In this document: positions 34,330 through 47,329 of the stretch, one piece after another
Position numbering within the stretch: the stretch's first letter is position 1
Layout: every line of letters starts with the position of its first letter
Source: Agelaius tricolor
Lineage: Eukaryota; Chordata; Aves; Passeriformes; Icteridae
Direction of reading: 5' to 3'
Assembly (NCBI GenBank): GCA_023055355.1
Contig: JALJCS010000001.1
Location: 21,725,881 to 21,789,880 of the forward strand
Length of the DNA stretch: 64,000 nucleotides
Program-made: the position numbers and the translations under genes
The notes under the pieces: generated by a model
What the model was told of the DNA's origin: nothing
The model's database searches: none
Seen by the model: the letters and a program-made list of their open reading frames with translations, nothing else

Positions 34330-37300
34330 TTACTTGTTCATGTTACTGGATTGTAAATTAACTATATTTATTAAGGTGGAGAGGAAGATTTCGACAATGT
34401 TTTATTTGAACTTGTGCACCTTCTCAATGCTTAGAGTTGGGCAGAAGAAAAATGCCACAGTTGTTTTGCAATATTGTGTTAATGACACAAAGGATGTTAT
34501 TAAAGTGGTGCTCAAATTCACCTGGAATAATCAGTTTGTGGTCTCCTATCACAGGAGAGTGATTGAAAAATATTCATATGATGTTGAACAGAAAATATTC
34601 CTGTAGGACTCTTTCAAGGAGGTCAGTTAGAGGAGGTAGGATGTATATGTGCAAAATAGTGCCTGACCATTACCCTTTGATACAATGACTTGTTAGAGGG
34701 AGTAGTTTGAAAGACCAAGTGTATAATACTTCTAAATCACCATTTCCGGTGTATATGCCACCAAAGGAGATCATATAAACCAAAGCCTGTTAGGATGAAC
34801 AAGGTAAGTGTTCCTAGGGACAGGAAGAACAGTCGCAGCTACAATGAAGGGATTTTAACTGGCCTGCTCTGGGGTGTAAATCAGCCCTATCTGACAGGGA
34901 CTGAGAAATTCCTCTTAGGACAGATGATGCTATATGTGCCTGTTGTGATATTTTGTATGTTTACTTACAGGGTAAGCTGCTCTTAAAAGAAGGGTATTGG
35001 GATGATGATTAGACACACTATAGTAATTTAGTTTCTCTATTGTACTGTGAATGATGCTGATGTTAATTACATATTCATTCAGGGAGAATTGAAAGATTAA
35101 TTTTTTTGTATATGCTCAGGTTTCATGGAAAGCATGTCTTAGGCTCTAAGTCTTAAACACATCAAGTTTGATGTTTTAACTTCTTGAGATGTGCTCTGCT
35201 GTGGCCTGGGTTAGCATAGAGAAGGACAGAAGTGATGGTTAGGCTTCATTTAAAAGGCAGATAGCACTGCTATCTGTTATTAGTCAGTTTGGTTATGATT
35301 TCTAGTATGTTTTCTGATGGACAAAGGGTATTTTAAAATTTGGGTAGCTAATATAGTTTTGATTTCTGTATCAGAATGATAGTTTTGTGACTGTGAGAAG
35401 CACAAGGACTTGTTTATGGGGGTAGCTACATCTCTTGCAGCTTGTTGGATGTTACAAAGTAAATACTGTCAAAGCGGTAGTATACCAACACTACGGTATA
35501 CTTGATTCTTGCACATCTATCAGCTAGGGGAAAGATTGATTTAGTAGCAGGCATTGTGATTGATCTAACAATCAACACCTCATTACCAGATTAGTGTATG
35601 TAGTGTATAACATAGTCAAGAGTTGTCTGTAGAAGTTTCAGGAAACTATGCTATAGCTTAAAAAATAAGAACCCAGGACTTGTGCAACTTTTAGGTGGTC
35701 TGACCAGCCAGAATGAGCTGTCTTACAGCCTGTCTGCCTTGCAGCTATCTGCAAAATAAAATGTGGACTGACTTTGCCTTCCCTGTTGAAAAAGCTGAAG
35801 CTGTGTGAAGGGAGCCTCACACTGCTTTTTGAACTTAGCAAATAAAGTTTGTGGGAAGGCTGTCATTTGTAAAGGTGCATAAAAGTGATGTTCTCTCCTG
35901 GGACATTCTTTGGCCATTGGGCTGGATTCAAAGCATATCTCTCTGAAGGACAAAGGGTAGGGCCATAGCCCAGAAGAAGTTGGCAGTGTAGGAGAAGCAG
36001 GAGGTTACCAGTAGTTGTTTTAACTTGTGTTTGTGAAATTCTTTCTTGTTTTTACAACTGAGAAAATAGTTTGCATTCCTAAGGTTTTTGAGATTAGCTC
36101 TTATCATGGAACTCCCTCTTTTGAGAGGAGGCATTCACTACCTTGTAGATAAAATGCCTTTAGGTTTTTATTGGTGATGATAATTGAGCCACGTTTTTGG
36201 ACAAGCCTGGGCAAAATCAGGGGACTTTGCCAATCAGAGATTCAACAGATAGAAGCCAGATCCTGTTTTGATGTCTATCGCTGATGCCATTTTGATTTTG
36301 ACTTCTTCACACAGGATTTTCATTTGTCCTTTCAGTTCAAAGTGTGTCCTGTTGGTGGTGGAAACCCTGCATTTTCTGGGTATGTGATATGCAGGGCTTA
36401 TCTCAGGTGCTTTGAAAGGGAGACAGTGTGTAAAGGAATTTCTACACAAAACATTGTGCTTGTTGTTTACCAGAACAGAGGGAGAGGAGAGGGGAAGGCA
36501 GTGTATTTACGCTGAATTTGCCTTGTACTGTGGTGGAGTGAAACTTCTGATGCCTTCAGATGGATCAGGCCTTGAAAGTCCTACCTCAAACATAGAAAAG
36601 ATGCATTTCAGGGGCAATCTGATATCTCCATTGAGAGCTTTGCAAAATGCCCCACATGAACAGACCTGCCTCAGGAAGAAAAACCCTGATGAGCTTTAGG
36701 GGTGGGAATTTATTTGAAAGGTTCTGAAAAACGGGCATCTGAAATGATAATATTTTTTTCTTTTATTTTTCTTGTTTTTCCTAGTTGGGCATACTTTTAA
36801 GAGCTACTGAGTGTAATTTATGTCTATTTACATTCCTTATAGTGTTGTGAAGTTTCAGCCTGTTTAGGAAGATGCTTTGGTCAGCTTAGCAGATAAAGAA
36901 ATCATCTGCTAATTGAAGGGGATGGCTGGTGTAGTCTGCTGCTGGTAGACAGAAATATTTATTGACAGATCTTCAGAGCTCCATCAGTTTCAGAATGGAG
37001 GGTGGACAGGGCAAGTTTCTGCTTGTGAATAAAACAACTAATGTAGACATATTTGAGTAAAGTTCCTGTGGTTCCTTCCACCTCTGCCAAGACTGTGCTG
37101 TGGGAATCTGTGACAGCAGAGGAAGCTAAATCACAGTATTGATGTGCTGCTGTTCCCTGCTTCGTTGTGGTTGACAATGACAGGGTTTTTTTGCAAGTTC
37201 TCTTCCATGTATCCATGTTCCTCTTTTTAGCTTGGTGCCCCAAAATGCATCAGTGCAGAGCTGGAAATTTTGTTTGTAGAACAGAACTGAAATATTGCAG

Positions 37301-40300
37301 GAGAGCATTATTGAGGTGAGATAACATTTAGCATCCAAATGGTAAGTATGTTGATTGCTAGCAATTTCACTTCCTTTTTTTTTTATTATCTTTCTTTCTG
37401 ACAAGGAGGAAATAAAAGCTGCCATTTAAAGATGAATGTTATTTTTAATTTTTGCATATTTTAGGGCTTTTGCTATGCAGCTTGATGTTGCATGCTGCTT
37501 AACATTATCTACAAAGGAGTGTTTAAATATACTGTTGTATATGGAGAAATACATCTCAATTCATAAGTAATGTTTTTGTACTCCTTTCTATATTGTAGAA
37601 TGTACTGGGAAGTTTACAAACAGGAAAAGACAAAAGACACGTTTTGAATGCTATCCTAAGGAAGAGAAGAAGAAATGGTTTGGTGCTATAGGCAAATAGT
37701 GTATTGGGGAATGCTGGCCTGTATTATTAAGGATTTTGGTTTCTTTGGTCATAGTCTGCCCTCTGAAGCTGGTTCACCTCTTGAAAGCTTTTCTGGTTTT
37801 CACATTTGATCAGGAAATTGCCATGTGCATTTGAATATGCAAATTCGGAAATGCAGATTTATGGCTCAGTAATTGAGACAGTTGTTTTGGAAGAAAATTA
37901 CTGATACCACCTCAGGACTTGCTTGACTTTGTGAAGTGATGAGCATTTCTCTGAAGCTGGAATGAAAAGAAGCACCTGTAAGGAGAATGCAGTAGTGGTG
38001 TAGGAGATCTCTGCTCTCTGTGTGTTAGTTTTGCTCTAGCTGTTCTTGTTCCTTGCTGCTGGTGTAGTAACCTAAAACTGTTGGTCACAGAATGGCTCTG
38101 AGTTCTTGTAGTGTACATTTGCATATAACTTTTCACTGCTGAAAGGGTAAATTATTACTCTGGATAGGTTAACCTTTCAAAACCTTGTCTAACGATGGCC
38201 CAGTTGTCTCTTTTGATGTACAAATGGGTTTAGCCAGAGAGACTGATGTAGTCATGCAGTTTTTCCTTGAACCTGACTCAGGTACGAAGACTGCCACCCA
38301 TGCACTAATTAATCTGTCAAAACATCTGACAAGGCGTGGGTGCACATTGGAGACAATTAGTAATTTTGTCTATTAGTTAATAATATCAACTTTAGTTGAT
38401 GTTATATAAGGTTTCTTACCTACCTTTGTAATTTCAGCTTGTGTTACAGTAGAAGTTTGTTAACACATGGCTTAACTTCCATGTTAGCTTTGTGTGGCCA
38501 GTGTCCTTTGCAAGTATCACCAGTTGTCTGATGCAGCTGTGAAATTCTGCATTTCCTACCCCCATGCATTCAACAATACCCTGCAATGCTCGTGACTGGC
38601 CGGACTGTGAGCTGGTGATAATAAAGTCCTCTGCATGTAAATGTTCAGTAAGAGTGGCATTCGGCTAGCTTCAGGTAACATTGTCCACTGTTAAATGCCA
38701 CTTAATTTTGCTTTCTCTGCTCCCTTTAATAGTGTGGATTTATAAAGTAATTTATTTTTTTACTTGGGATGGAATCAGAGCAAACCCATTTGTCAGTCTC
38801 TTCATGTTGTATGTTTCAATCAAAGAGAGCAGCAGAGGATGGGACAATGACAGTGAAGGATATCCTCCATTATTCCAATAGTTTCTTATGACAAAGAAAA
38901 CAGATTCGTGCATGTTTATCTCAAGAAGGCTTTTTACCACAACCTGAGCACCCCGTGGCAGTGGTTTTGAAAGCAGAACGTTTGTTTTGTTGAGTGCTTT
39001 TTGCAAAGGTTAAGATATGTGAATGAAAATAACATTTAAAACTTAGGTGTTGAAAAGGACCCTTTGGTAATACAGTTAATAAAATAATTTTATAGGTTCA
39101 AGGCAGAATCTAGATTGTTTATTAGGAAAACTTCCCAATAATAAGCTCTATGATTTCTACTTATTAGTTTCTTAGGAATAGCTCTGTTGTGGAAACTGTG
39201 CTAAAATAAGATTCAACAGTCCACTGAAGCAATCACGGAAGAGTCAATGTCTTTGTCAGAAAAATTGACAAGGTTCTGGCTTTGTAATCAAAGAGGTCAC
39301 TTTCTCCATAGTGGCTTGAAATAATAAAGTATTTTTTAATTTAAAAACCTGTGATATTAGCTCAAGTAATTGTTATTTTTTGCCATTCTTTTAGAGATAA
39401 AGATGAATGGGGTTACTGACCTTGATAAAAAATCAAGGGTTTTTGGTTGTTTTGTGAGGTTTCTTTTTTTGCTTAAGTGTTGGAACCCATTTTTTAGCAA
39501 AGGATCTGGTAAAATGGTAGTATAAAACCAATCCAGAAATCTTTAAGTAAGTACTTTTGGCAGTGCAGTGTTTTGGGGCCTTCATGAACAAAGTGACCTC
39601 CTTTGCAGTACTTCATACCTTCATACCTGTACTTTAGTAGACACATTTGCTTTATCCTGAGGCATTTGACAGGCCATGCATTCATCCACCCATGTGTGTT
39701 CCTGCCCTGCCTGTGGCTGTCTTGAGCTGTGAAGCCCAGGAATATTTCATGTTGGCCACGCTGGGTGCTTTGTACAGCACGTTCCATTGGGCATCATTTG
39801 ACCTGCTCTCTGCAACATGCTCCAAGCAACGTCCTAAATGCCTCTCACAGAGAACCAGCATGGATAGGGACTGTTTGGGTGATGACTTAAATGAAGATTT
39901 CCTTCACTGTTATCTCAGTGAAGTTATTATACTGGTATGTGTGGTGATTTCTGTGTACAGCGGTCAAACCTAAAAGAATTTAATCAGGGTAACAAATAGG
40001 GCTGATAGGGCTGGGTATCAAGTGCTAACTGTACAGAAAGGGGCTCTGCACCCAACAGTGCAGAATCTGTTCTAGATGATGTTGTCAGTGATGGGTGTTT
40101 TGTTAAGTCTTTGTGCGGTGATTCCTCTACCCATTAGGAAAAGAGATGGAGGAGAGCTTGAAATGTTTGTAGGGTTTTTGTAGTTTTGTTTGGTTTTAAA
40201 ACATATCTCATCCCCATAATGGTAGAGATATATAGGAAAGGTAAATGAAGTTTATAAAATAACAAAGGTATATGGCTTTTAAGAGTAGTTCTGTCAACAG

Positions 40301-40880
40301 ATGAAGGCCATTAATCCATAGTCTCCCGGGTGTGATTTGCTTTATTATGGACTGTGAACAATTGTGCTGCAAGCTGCCTATCACCAAAACCGTTGTGGCA
40401 TTGTGCACTGGATAAGTGGTGTCTAGACATGACCATGAGCTTTACCTCTGCAGTTTGTATCTCTCAGAAGTTATAAATGTTTTTATGACACTTTGAAATA
40501 CTGGAATCAATTATGTTATTTCATTGTAGCAAGCCTTTAAAGACTATGTGTCAAATCTTTCATATTTTCAGTGTTTTCTATATTTTTATATTCTTGACTT
40601 AAGGAATATGGCAGTGAGTGGTGGTTTTGAAGATTGGGTGGAATGTTGAGCAGAAGATGTTATCAAGTGTGTGGAAGCAGTTTGTGTACTAAGTTTGTTC
40701 AAACATAGATGCCTTAGCTCATGAACAGTGAGAACTTTACAAGGACAAAGTGCAAGGTCAGAGGAAATTAAAGACAAAAGAATGCCTGATTGCCATGTCT
40801 GCTGAGACTGAGCACTGATTACACTATCCTTGTCCTGCCAGGATCATGATGATGACAACTGTGTCTTATGTCCTTTGACC
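34330..40880 (+). other. Intronic DNA without recognised features
   Basis: AT-rich unique-looking DNA with chance ORFs up to 108 codons (39647-39973, plus strand). A perfect 8-bp inverted repeat, AGTATACC/GGTATACT, is at 35479-35502. No exon, RNA gene or repeat family was recognised. Confidence 0.6.
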
Positions 40881-41014
40881 AGAATCATAGAATGTCTTGA
40901 GTTGGAAGGCACCCACAAAGATCATGGAGTGCAGCTCCTGTTCCTGCACAGGATGAGATCCAGAATTACACCATATGTCTGAGAATGTTGGCCAAACACT
41001 TCTTAAATTGTCAG
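40881..41014 (-). mobile_element. CR1 LINE fragment, 3' end, minus strand
   Basis: The plus strand starts AGAATCATAGAATGTCTTGA, then GTTGGAAGGCACCCACAAAG, ATCATGGAGTGCAG, TCCTGCACAGGATGAG, CACCATATGTCTGAGAATG and CCAAACACTTCTT. This is the antisense of a common avian CR1 3' end subfamily. The terminal repeat marks the 3' end at 40881. The copy is about 130 nt and severely 5'-truncated. Confidence 0.9.
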
Positions 41015-41995
41015 TCTCAGTAGATTACAAGGCAGAGGTGACTGAGACTTTGTTAGGTTAAATTCAGCCCTCTTTTGTTGGAGGAGCAGTGTAATTAGAC
41101 AGAAAGGGTTCAGAGTCTTATGCAAGAGGAGGCTCTACAATACACATGGCTTCTAAGATTCAGAAGGTGAAGTGTTGCAGTTGGGTACATCCTGGCACTG
41201 TAGGACACCTCACATTGTTTTGTTACGTGCCAGGAGTGTGGAAAATTACAACTCAGTTATTCAAGCCTGTAGTAAATCTGGTTAATACCTCATACCTCTG
41301 ACACATCTGTCAGTGTGGTATCATAATTATTTACCTTGGCACTGTAAGCTCCAGGCAGGAAGTCCAGTTGGTGAGCACTCCATCTCCAAGCCTCCAGTGT
41401 GGGCTTGCCAGCCCTGCTGCCACCAGCACAGCTGGCAGCCCTGCTTACCTAACCAGGGATTCGTGTGAGCAGAGGTTTGTAGGATCAGGACACTAGTTTG
41501 CAACAGGAAATTGCACTTCCATAGGTGAGCGTGTGAAAGGGATCAGTAACTCCTGGCAGCTTGTACCAAAGTAAATTCTGTTGGAGGTTATTACCTGCCA
41601 AGTTGGGTGCTGTGATTTTATTTTAAAACAAGAGGCTGTAGCAGTAAATGTGGTGTGCTTACCCCAAGTTCCTTTCACACACTTTCTAGCTTCGTCTGGG
41701 AATAAGTAAACACTAAAATAATCTCTGGTTTTGTCATCTCTTTGGTAGCGTGCTTACTTCCTGTATTGTGGAAGTTATCATTAGATTAGCTGTGTTTAAG
41801 CTTCCTGTCTCACCAGGGTTTTTCCATTATTTTTACAATCTCTTTCAGGAGATACAAGTATCATGTTTCTGTAATAAAGGTTTCACTTAAATTATGAGGT
41901 TTTTTTTTTTTTCCTATTGTTTTTTAAAATTTTTTCTCTATCTACTTTCCTTACTTTGTCTGAAATATCTTTTCAACTCTGATACATAACCAGGT

Positions 41996-42022
41996 TTTTT
42001 TGTTTTTTTTTTTTTTTTTTTT
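41996..42022. repeat. Poly-T run
   Basis: About 27 nt of T with one G. No flanking retroelement recognised. Confidence 0.85.
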
Positions 42023-44117
42023 TAATTTAATGGCAGATGCTATTGTAATAACATGCAGGCCAAGAAAGCATGATACAACTTCTGTCTGCAATTGGTGTGC
42101 TAACATAAATGGTAGAAAAAGCTCAACCACCTATTTAGCTGTATTGCTACTTAGTCTTGCTCTTGTGGGGGAAATGCTGTTGTTTAAATAGGTGACCCTG
42201 CAGTTGTGAACTCTGGCTGAGAAAATAAATAACTGAGATGGACAGTGTCATGTTTGGATCATCTAGGGTAGAAATTGAATACAAAAGTCTGCAAATACAT
42301 AATCTTTAGTATATTCTCTTACCATTAGGTGTGAAAACTCTGGCCACTGAAAATAATGGAGTTTTGGAATTTTGCCTGTGCTCATTTACTTATCAAACTA
42401 AAAGGTAAAGCTAGACCTGAGGCTTTAAAGCAAAAAGTGGAGCTGAATTTTCAGAATGGTGAGATAGAACTTCCTCGGGTTGGTTCAACCTTAGTTAGAT
42501 CCTGGGCAAACATTTTGCCATTGCCGTGTACCCTGCTCGACCTTCTGCATGCCCCTCATGGTTAAGTCTCATTTCCCACTAATAGATGTCATTCACTTGC
42601 TAGGGTGTATGTTTGCCTGTAGTGTTGGGTACAATTGCACTTTTTAGTGTAGGTGAAGACTGGATGTGAAAGTCTTTAGGCTTGTCTTTAGCTTTTATCC
42701 TTTTGATAAAACTTTTTTGGCTTTGCAAATGCAGCTGCTGTCTTGCCAATTGATGCTTCTTTGTGGATTTCACCTCAAGTGTTGCGTTACTGCTGTAGAA
42801 TATACATTAGATCTTTTTGTGTTTTTACCTTCAATTGTATTACTGATTTTGGGAGTTACCAGATTAAGATTTAGATTTTTTGTCATATTTTATTTTTGGG
42901 GGTGCCAAATACTTTCTTGATTCATTGCAAGCTAATTGATACCTAAAGTGTTCCATAGCAGTTTCTTTCTATGTTCATTAATTCATTTATTATATCATCT
43001 AGGCTGTTGCCAAATATGTACCTGTAGTGCATTTGGGAGGGTTTTGCCCAATTTGATACCAGCATTCACGTTAATTCACTAACTCAAGTCTCTTTTTTCC
43101 TAAGCTTAGCAGCAGTGCTGTGGTATAAAATCTTGATCTTGCTTCATAATGATGAAGCTTCTCCTTTATAGCAACTGTCATTTAATTTATTTCCTTCTAA
43201 AAGCTATGTATTATTTTAGTAAATGGCATGTTTATATTTTGAATTTCTAGCCTATGACTGCAGTAATGAGTAGCCCTTTCCTTTCTCTTGAAAGATAGTT
43301 TCAGGCTCATCCTAATTGATTACTTTCACTCATTTGCTGATGTTGTGCTCTTCATTTGAGCATCATTGTCTTGGTGGTAATTAAACAAAAGCCCAATTAA
43401 GTCTCCCGCTATACTGGGAAGCAGCTTGCCAGAATTTGACAGTACAACAAAGAACATTTCAGTGACCAATTTCTTCAGAAGGAAATCTCAGTGGAGGTCT
43501 GGAAAGCAGCACATGTGATTTTAGACACTTTAGAGCTATCATTTTAAAATTATTTTAAATCCATGGCTGAGCCTTCTGCTCTGTTCCAAAGATGTGACTC
43601 AGAACACTACTTGTGGTGGAGAGCTAATTTCCATCCGCTGACAACATGAAAGCCCTCTTGAAACATCATATTTCCAAAGCAAGCAAAGTGAGAGTAAGTA
43701 ACCTCTTAGCTTCTTGGAGTATTTTTCAACACAGGGCTTATGATAAAAAGACAGGATTAAAAATTTTCTTTGTTTATCCAGAACATAAGCCTGCAAATCC
43801 CACTTAACTGAAGCTATTGTAGTTATTGCTCTTAATATTTTTGTTTCAGAAGCTGTAAATTGGAAGAGCCACTTTAGAGTTGGAAAAAGAAGAATTAATT
43901 AGAACAATGTTTTTCCAAACTGAGCCGTGCATGGCTGTTGGCATTCATTCTGCCAAGTAAAGTGGCTTGAGAAAGGGGAGGGAACACACAAGATGAAGAG
44001 AAAAATGACCCAGAAGAGCCTGCTTTGACAGGACTCTAAAATAGTCACAGGACCACTGCCTCACTGCATGAAAACTTTTAAAATGTATGAAAAGAGAATT
44101 TCAATTGAGTCCCCAGC

Positions 44118-44135
44118 TCTCTCTCTCTCTCTCTT
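44118..44135. repeat. CT dinucleotide repeat
   Basis: About nine CT units followed by T-rich DNA. Confidence 0.85.
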
Positions 44136-47100
44136 TTACTGTTAACTTTTTTTTTTAATGCCACAGCTCTGTATCACTGTATATCAAGACCCAGACAATA
44201 ATTGTCAACAGTTCCAAGTACGTGTGTACATTATTATGTTTGATTTCCACCGAGCTATAAACACTCTTTGTCCTTTGCCTTTTACTAGCTATTGGCTTGG
44301 CTATTCCTTGTGGACAGGAAAGCTGTGTTTAATGCTTTGTAAAGTGGCCATCAGTTCCTTGCTTTTATCTCTATTCAGCATAAATTATTTTCAGCAAGGC
44401 CACAGAAACGTTCTGGCCAAGATTTGCAGGTGCCCCTTGTGGAGAGCTATTTCAGGATAAAGGCTTAATCTTGCTGTGTCTTTCCTCCCTTTTTCTCATT
44501 TCTTCTCTCCTTGAAGAATACTAATCCTGAATGATAGGAGCCCATGGCTGGTCTCCTCCCTCCTCCATGGCTCACAACTGTTGTTGGTTGTTGTTTAGGT
44601 TTTTTTTTTGTCATTTTCAGAATTAACCCTCAACTGGATAGGCTGAAGGATATTCTTTTACCCTTAAGCTTGAAAACTTTGCGTGCGCTGCCACTGCAAT
44701 ATTTCTAAGGGGAAATTCAGCCCCTAATTATCAAATTAGATGCACATTCTGGTTCTTTGGCATGACTTTACTTCTGCCCATCTGTTAGGTTGGCACTCTG
44801 CCCTCTCAGAAAGTAGCCAACCAGTTTCAGCTGAGCAGAGGAGCCAACCAAAGATGGGTTAAGAGAGGCAGCCCGCAGAACACTTTATGTTCTATTCCTC
44901 TTGCCAAAAGCTCTTCCTGTTTGCAAACAATGTCAGCTTAAGCCCATATGCTTCATTACATGGGATGACATCTGTGGAGACAGATGCAGGGATGGCAATA
45001 CAAATGACATTTGATAAGGAAGGGCATATGTTATGAAACCAGACACCACTATGAGTTTAAGACCCTGTCTGTACTGCACATGCATACAGAAAAATAGATT
45101 ACTTCTGTATTTCAGTGTATGAGTGCATTCATCAGCCCCAGGGTTGGGCTTTTGAAGTGCATCATTGTTCAAGATTTGTGCTAGGCGTACCTGCAGTTTT
45201 GTGATTTGGTTGTTGCACTTTATTAGCTGAGGTCAATATTTTGCTTCAGTACATCTTTGAATGGTGATGTTCATTAAGGGTCCAGTAGTTTGCACCATGT
45301 AAAGAAACTGGACAATGCCAGTGTAAGAGGAGCTTGTTTGTAGCAGAGGGTTCTGCTGTGAAATGTCTTTCTGAAGGATTTCAGCATTACCTTCCAAAAA
45401 TCCATTTCAGCATTTAGAAATTAATTATTTGTGTGTGAATGTTACATGTCTGGGTAGAAGAGATGTAAAAACCTCTTCCTTTGGCATGGTCTCTTTGCCC
45501 CTTTGCTAGATTTTGCTTTTTCACCAGAGGTCAGCTTTGTATCTAAAGCTACTCTTCCTCAAACACCTCTGCTTTTAGCACTCTTTTCTTGTTCTTCATA
45601 TTGCCAAGGCTGATGGAGAAAGTAGCAAGTTTTCATTAAACAGACTTTGCACATAATCCATTTTAACAATTTTAAGAACAAAGATTTACATTGAGGAAAT
45701 ATATTCTATTGGTTTGGAGCACAAGCAAAAATAAAAAGGTGCCATATTTGAAATATATGCTTTATCACCATAGTTGAAGACTATATTTTCAGTATGGGGC
45801 TGAATGGAAAACGCACTTTTCAAAGGAAATGAACAGGTATTGGCAAAGGCCACTCTTCCATTAAAAATAAAAGTAACTTGCACATGAGTATGCTTTTCAT
45901 ACCTTTTAATGGAATTAATATTTGTTGTTTACAAACCTGAAAATGTTTTTTGGTGCTTTGTCTGGCTTTTTGTTGAAAAGCATTTATCCAAGTGACATTA
46001 TGTATTTGTTAATTCAGATACTGTAGCACTGTAATAAATAGTTGTAGGTGACTTGTAATTGTTCATTCATTGAGATTTATTTTTTGAGCATTTCCTGGAA
46101 TGGTGACACTCTTTCCTTGGTAGCTTAAGGGCAATGTTATAGTTGCTGGCTAAAAGGCCTCCTAAAATGTATATAGCTGTTAAAGACTTGGACCAAATGT
46201 GGCTTGTTGAATTTGTAGTGTTGTGGTGGGGAAACCCATCTGGAGGAAGAGGATTTCCTTAATCATAGTGATACAGTAACTTTCTCTGCACAGCTGTTTT
46301 GTTTTGCACTTCAAAAAGGATAATTTCACTTCTAGATTGGATTAAACAAAAGAATCCTCCAAAGCATTGAGGAGTGTTGGTTTCTCTGGTTGGGCTTATT
46401 AAGAAACTTTAAGCACCTCATTTTCTTATACCCCTTGGTTGTTTTATCTGTAATAAAGGGTTAATAGCGATGATGATGATAGAATCTGGTTTCTAGTCTC
46501 CCTGTCCCCTGCATTCTGAAGTATTTTTTTTCTGTATACTCCAAGGTATTACTCTAGTTAAACTTGTTAACTTTCCCTTGAAGTGTCACCCCACAAAAGG
46601 TGAAAATAAGTGCTTCCCTTTTTCCTTTTATAAATTGGTTTAGTAGCTGCAAAATGTGATTCCTGGTAACTGCACATAGTAGATGAAGATTCAGTGCAAG
46701 TAAAAAGGATTAAATTGTAGAGACTGAGATGTGTACTGGCATTTATTTTCTCACTTACTTATTAAACTGCTAAAAATGCAGCTTTTTTTGTAAAAGGAGC
46801 ATTTTTATATTAAATTGCCTGGATTTTGCAGAAACACAGTTCTTCTGGTGCATTCAATGCCAGTGTTTTTTATACAGTTTGCAGAAAAATTGGTGTTACA
46901 TTGCAAGAGGTTGAGGATGCCCTTATAATTACTTTGTGAAATATTTTGGTACAAAAAGCCTGGCTTTAGTCTGCAGTGCTTTGTTGTCAATGAACCTCTT
47001 CACAAGTACATGTACTTTTTCATATTGAAGGATCAAATAACTGTTTTATTTATTTGGTTATGTGATGAATTGCATTAAGTTATTGCCTTTGCAAAGTAGC

Positions 47101-47329
47101 CAGTGGAAATGGCCTCAAGTTGGACCGGGGGATGTTCAAGTTGAACATCAGGAAAAAATTCTTCACTGAGAGGTTGGGTAAGCATTGGGATGGACAGGCC
47201 AGGGGGTGATGGAGTCACCATCCCTAGAAGTGGGAAACATCTTGACATGGCACTTACTTAGTGTTCAGTCAAAGATTGTATTTCATAATTTTAGAGGTCT
47301 TTTCCAACCTTAATGATTTTGTGGTTCTC
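47101..47329 (+). mobile_element. CR1 LINE fragment, 3' end, plus strand
   Basis: Sense-strand CR1 blocks appear in order: GGAAATGGCCTCAAGTTG, GAACATCAGGAAAAAATTCT, TCACTGAGAGG, AAGCATTGGGATGGACAGGC, GTGATGGAGTCACCATCCCT, TGGCACTTA, TTTTAGAGGTCTTTTCCAAC and the end ATGATTTTGTGGTTCT, a decayed copy of the terminal CR1 octamer repeats. It is 5'-truncated to about 230 nt, in the same orientation as the presumed host gene. Confidence 0.93.

Larger units (their letters stand above)
41015..47100 (+). other. Intronic DNA with homopolymer and CT repeats only
   Basis: T-runs are at about 41898-41912 and 41996-42022, a CT microsatellite at about 44118-44135 and a T-run at 44148-44157. Open frames up to 100 codons have no recognisable homology. 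Nothing else was recognised. Confidence 0.6.
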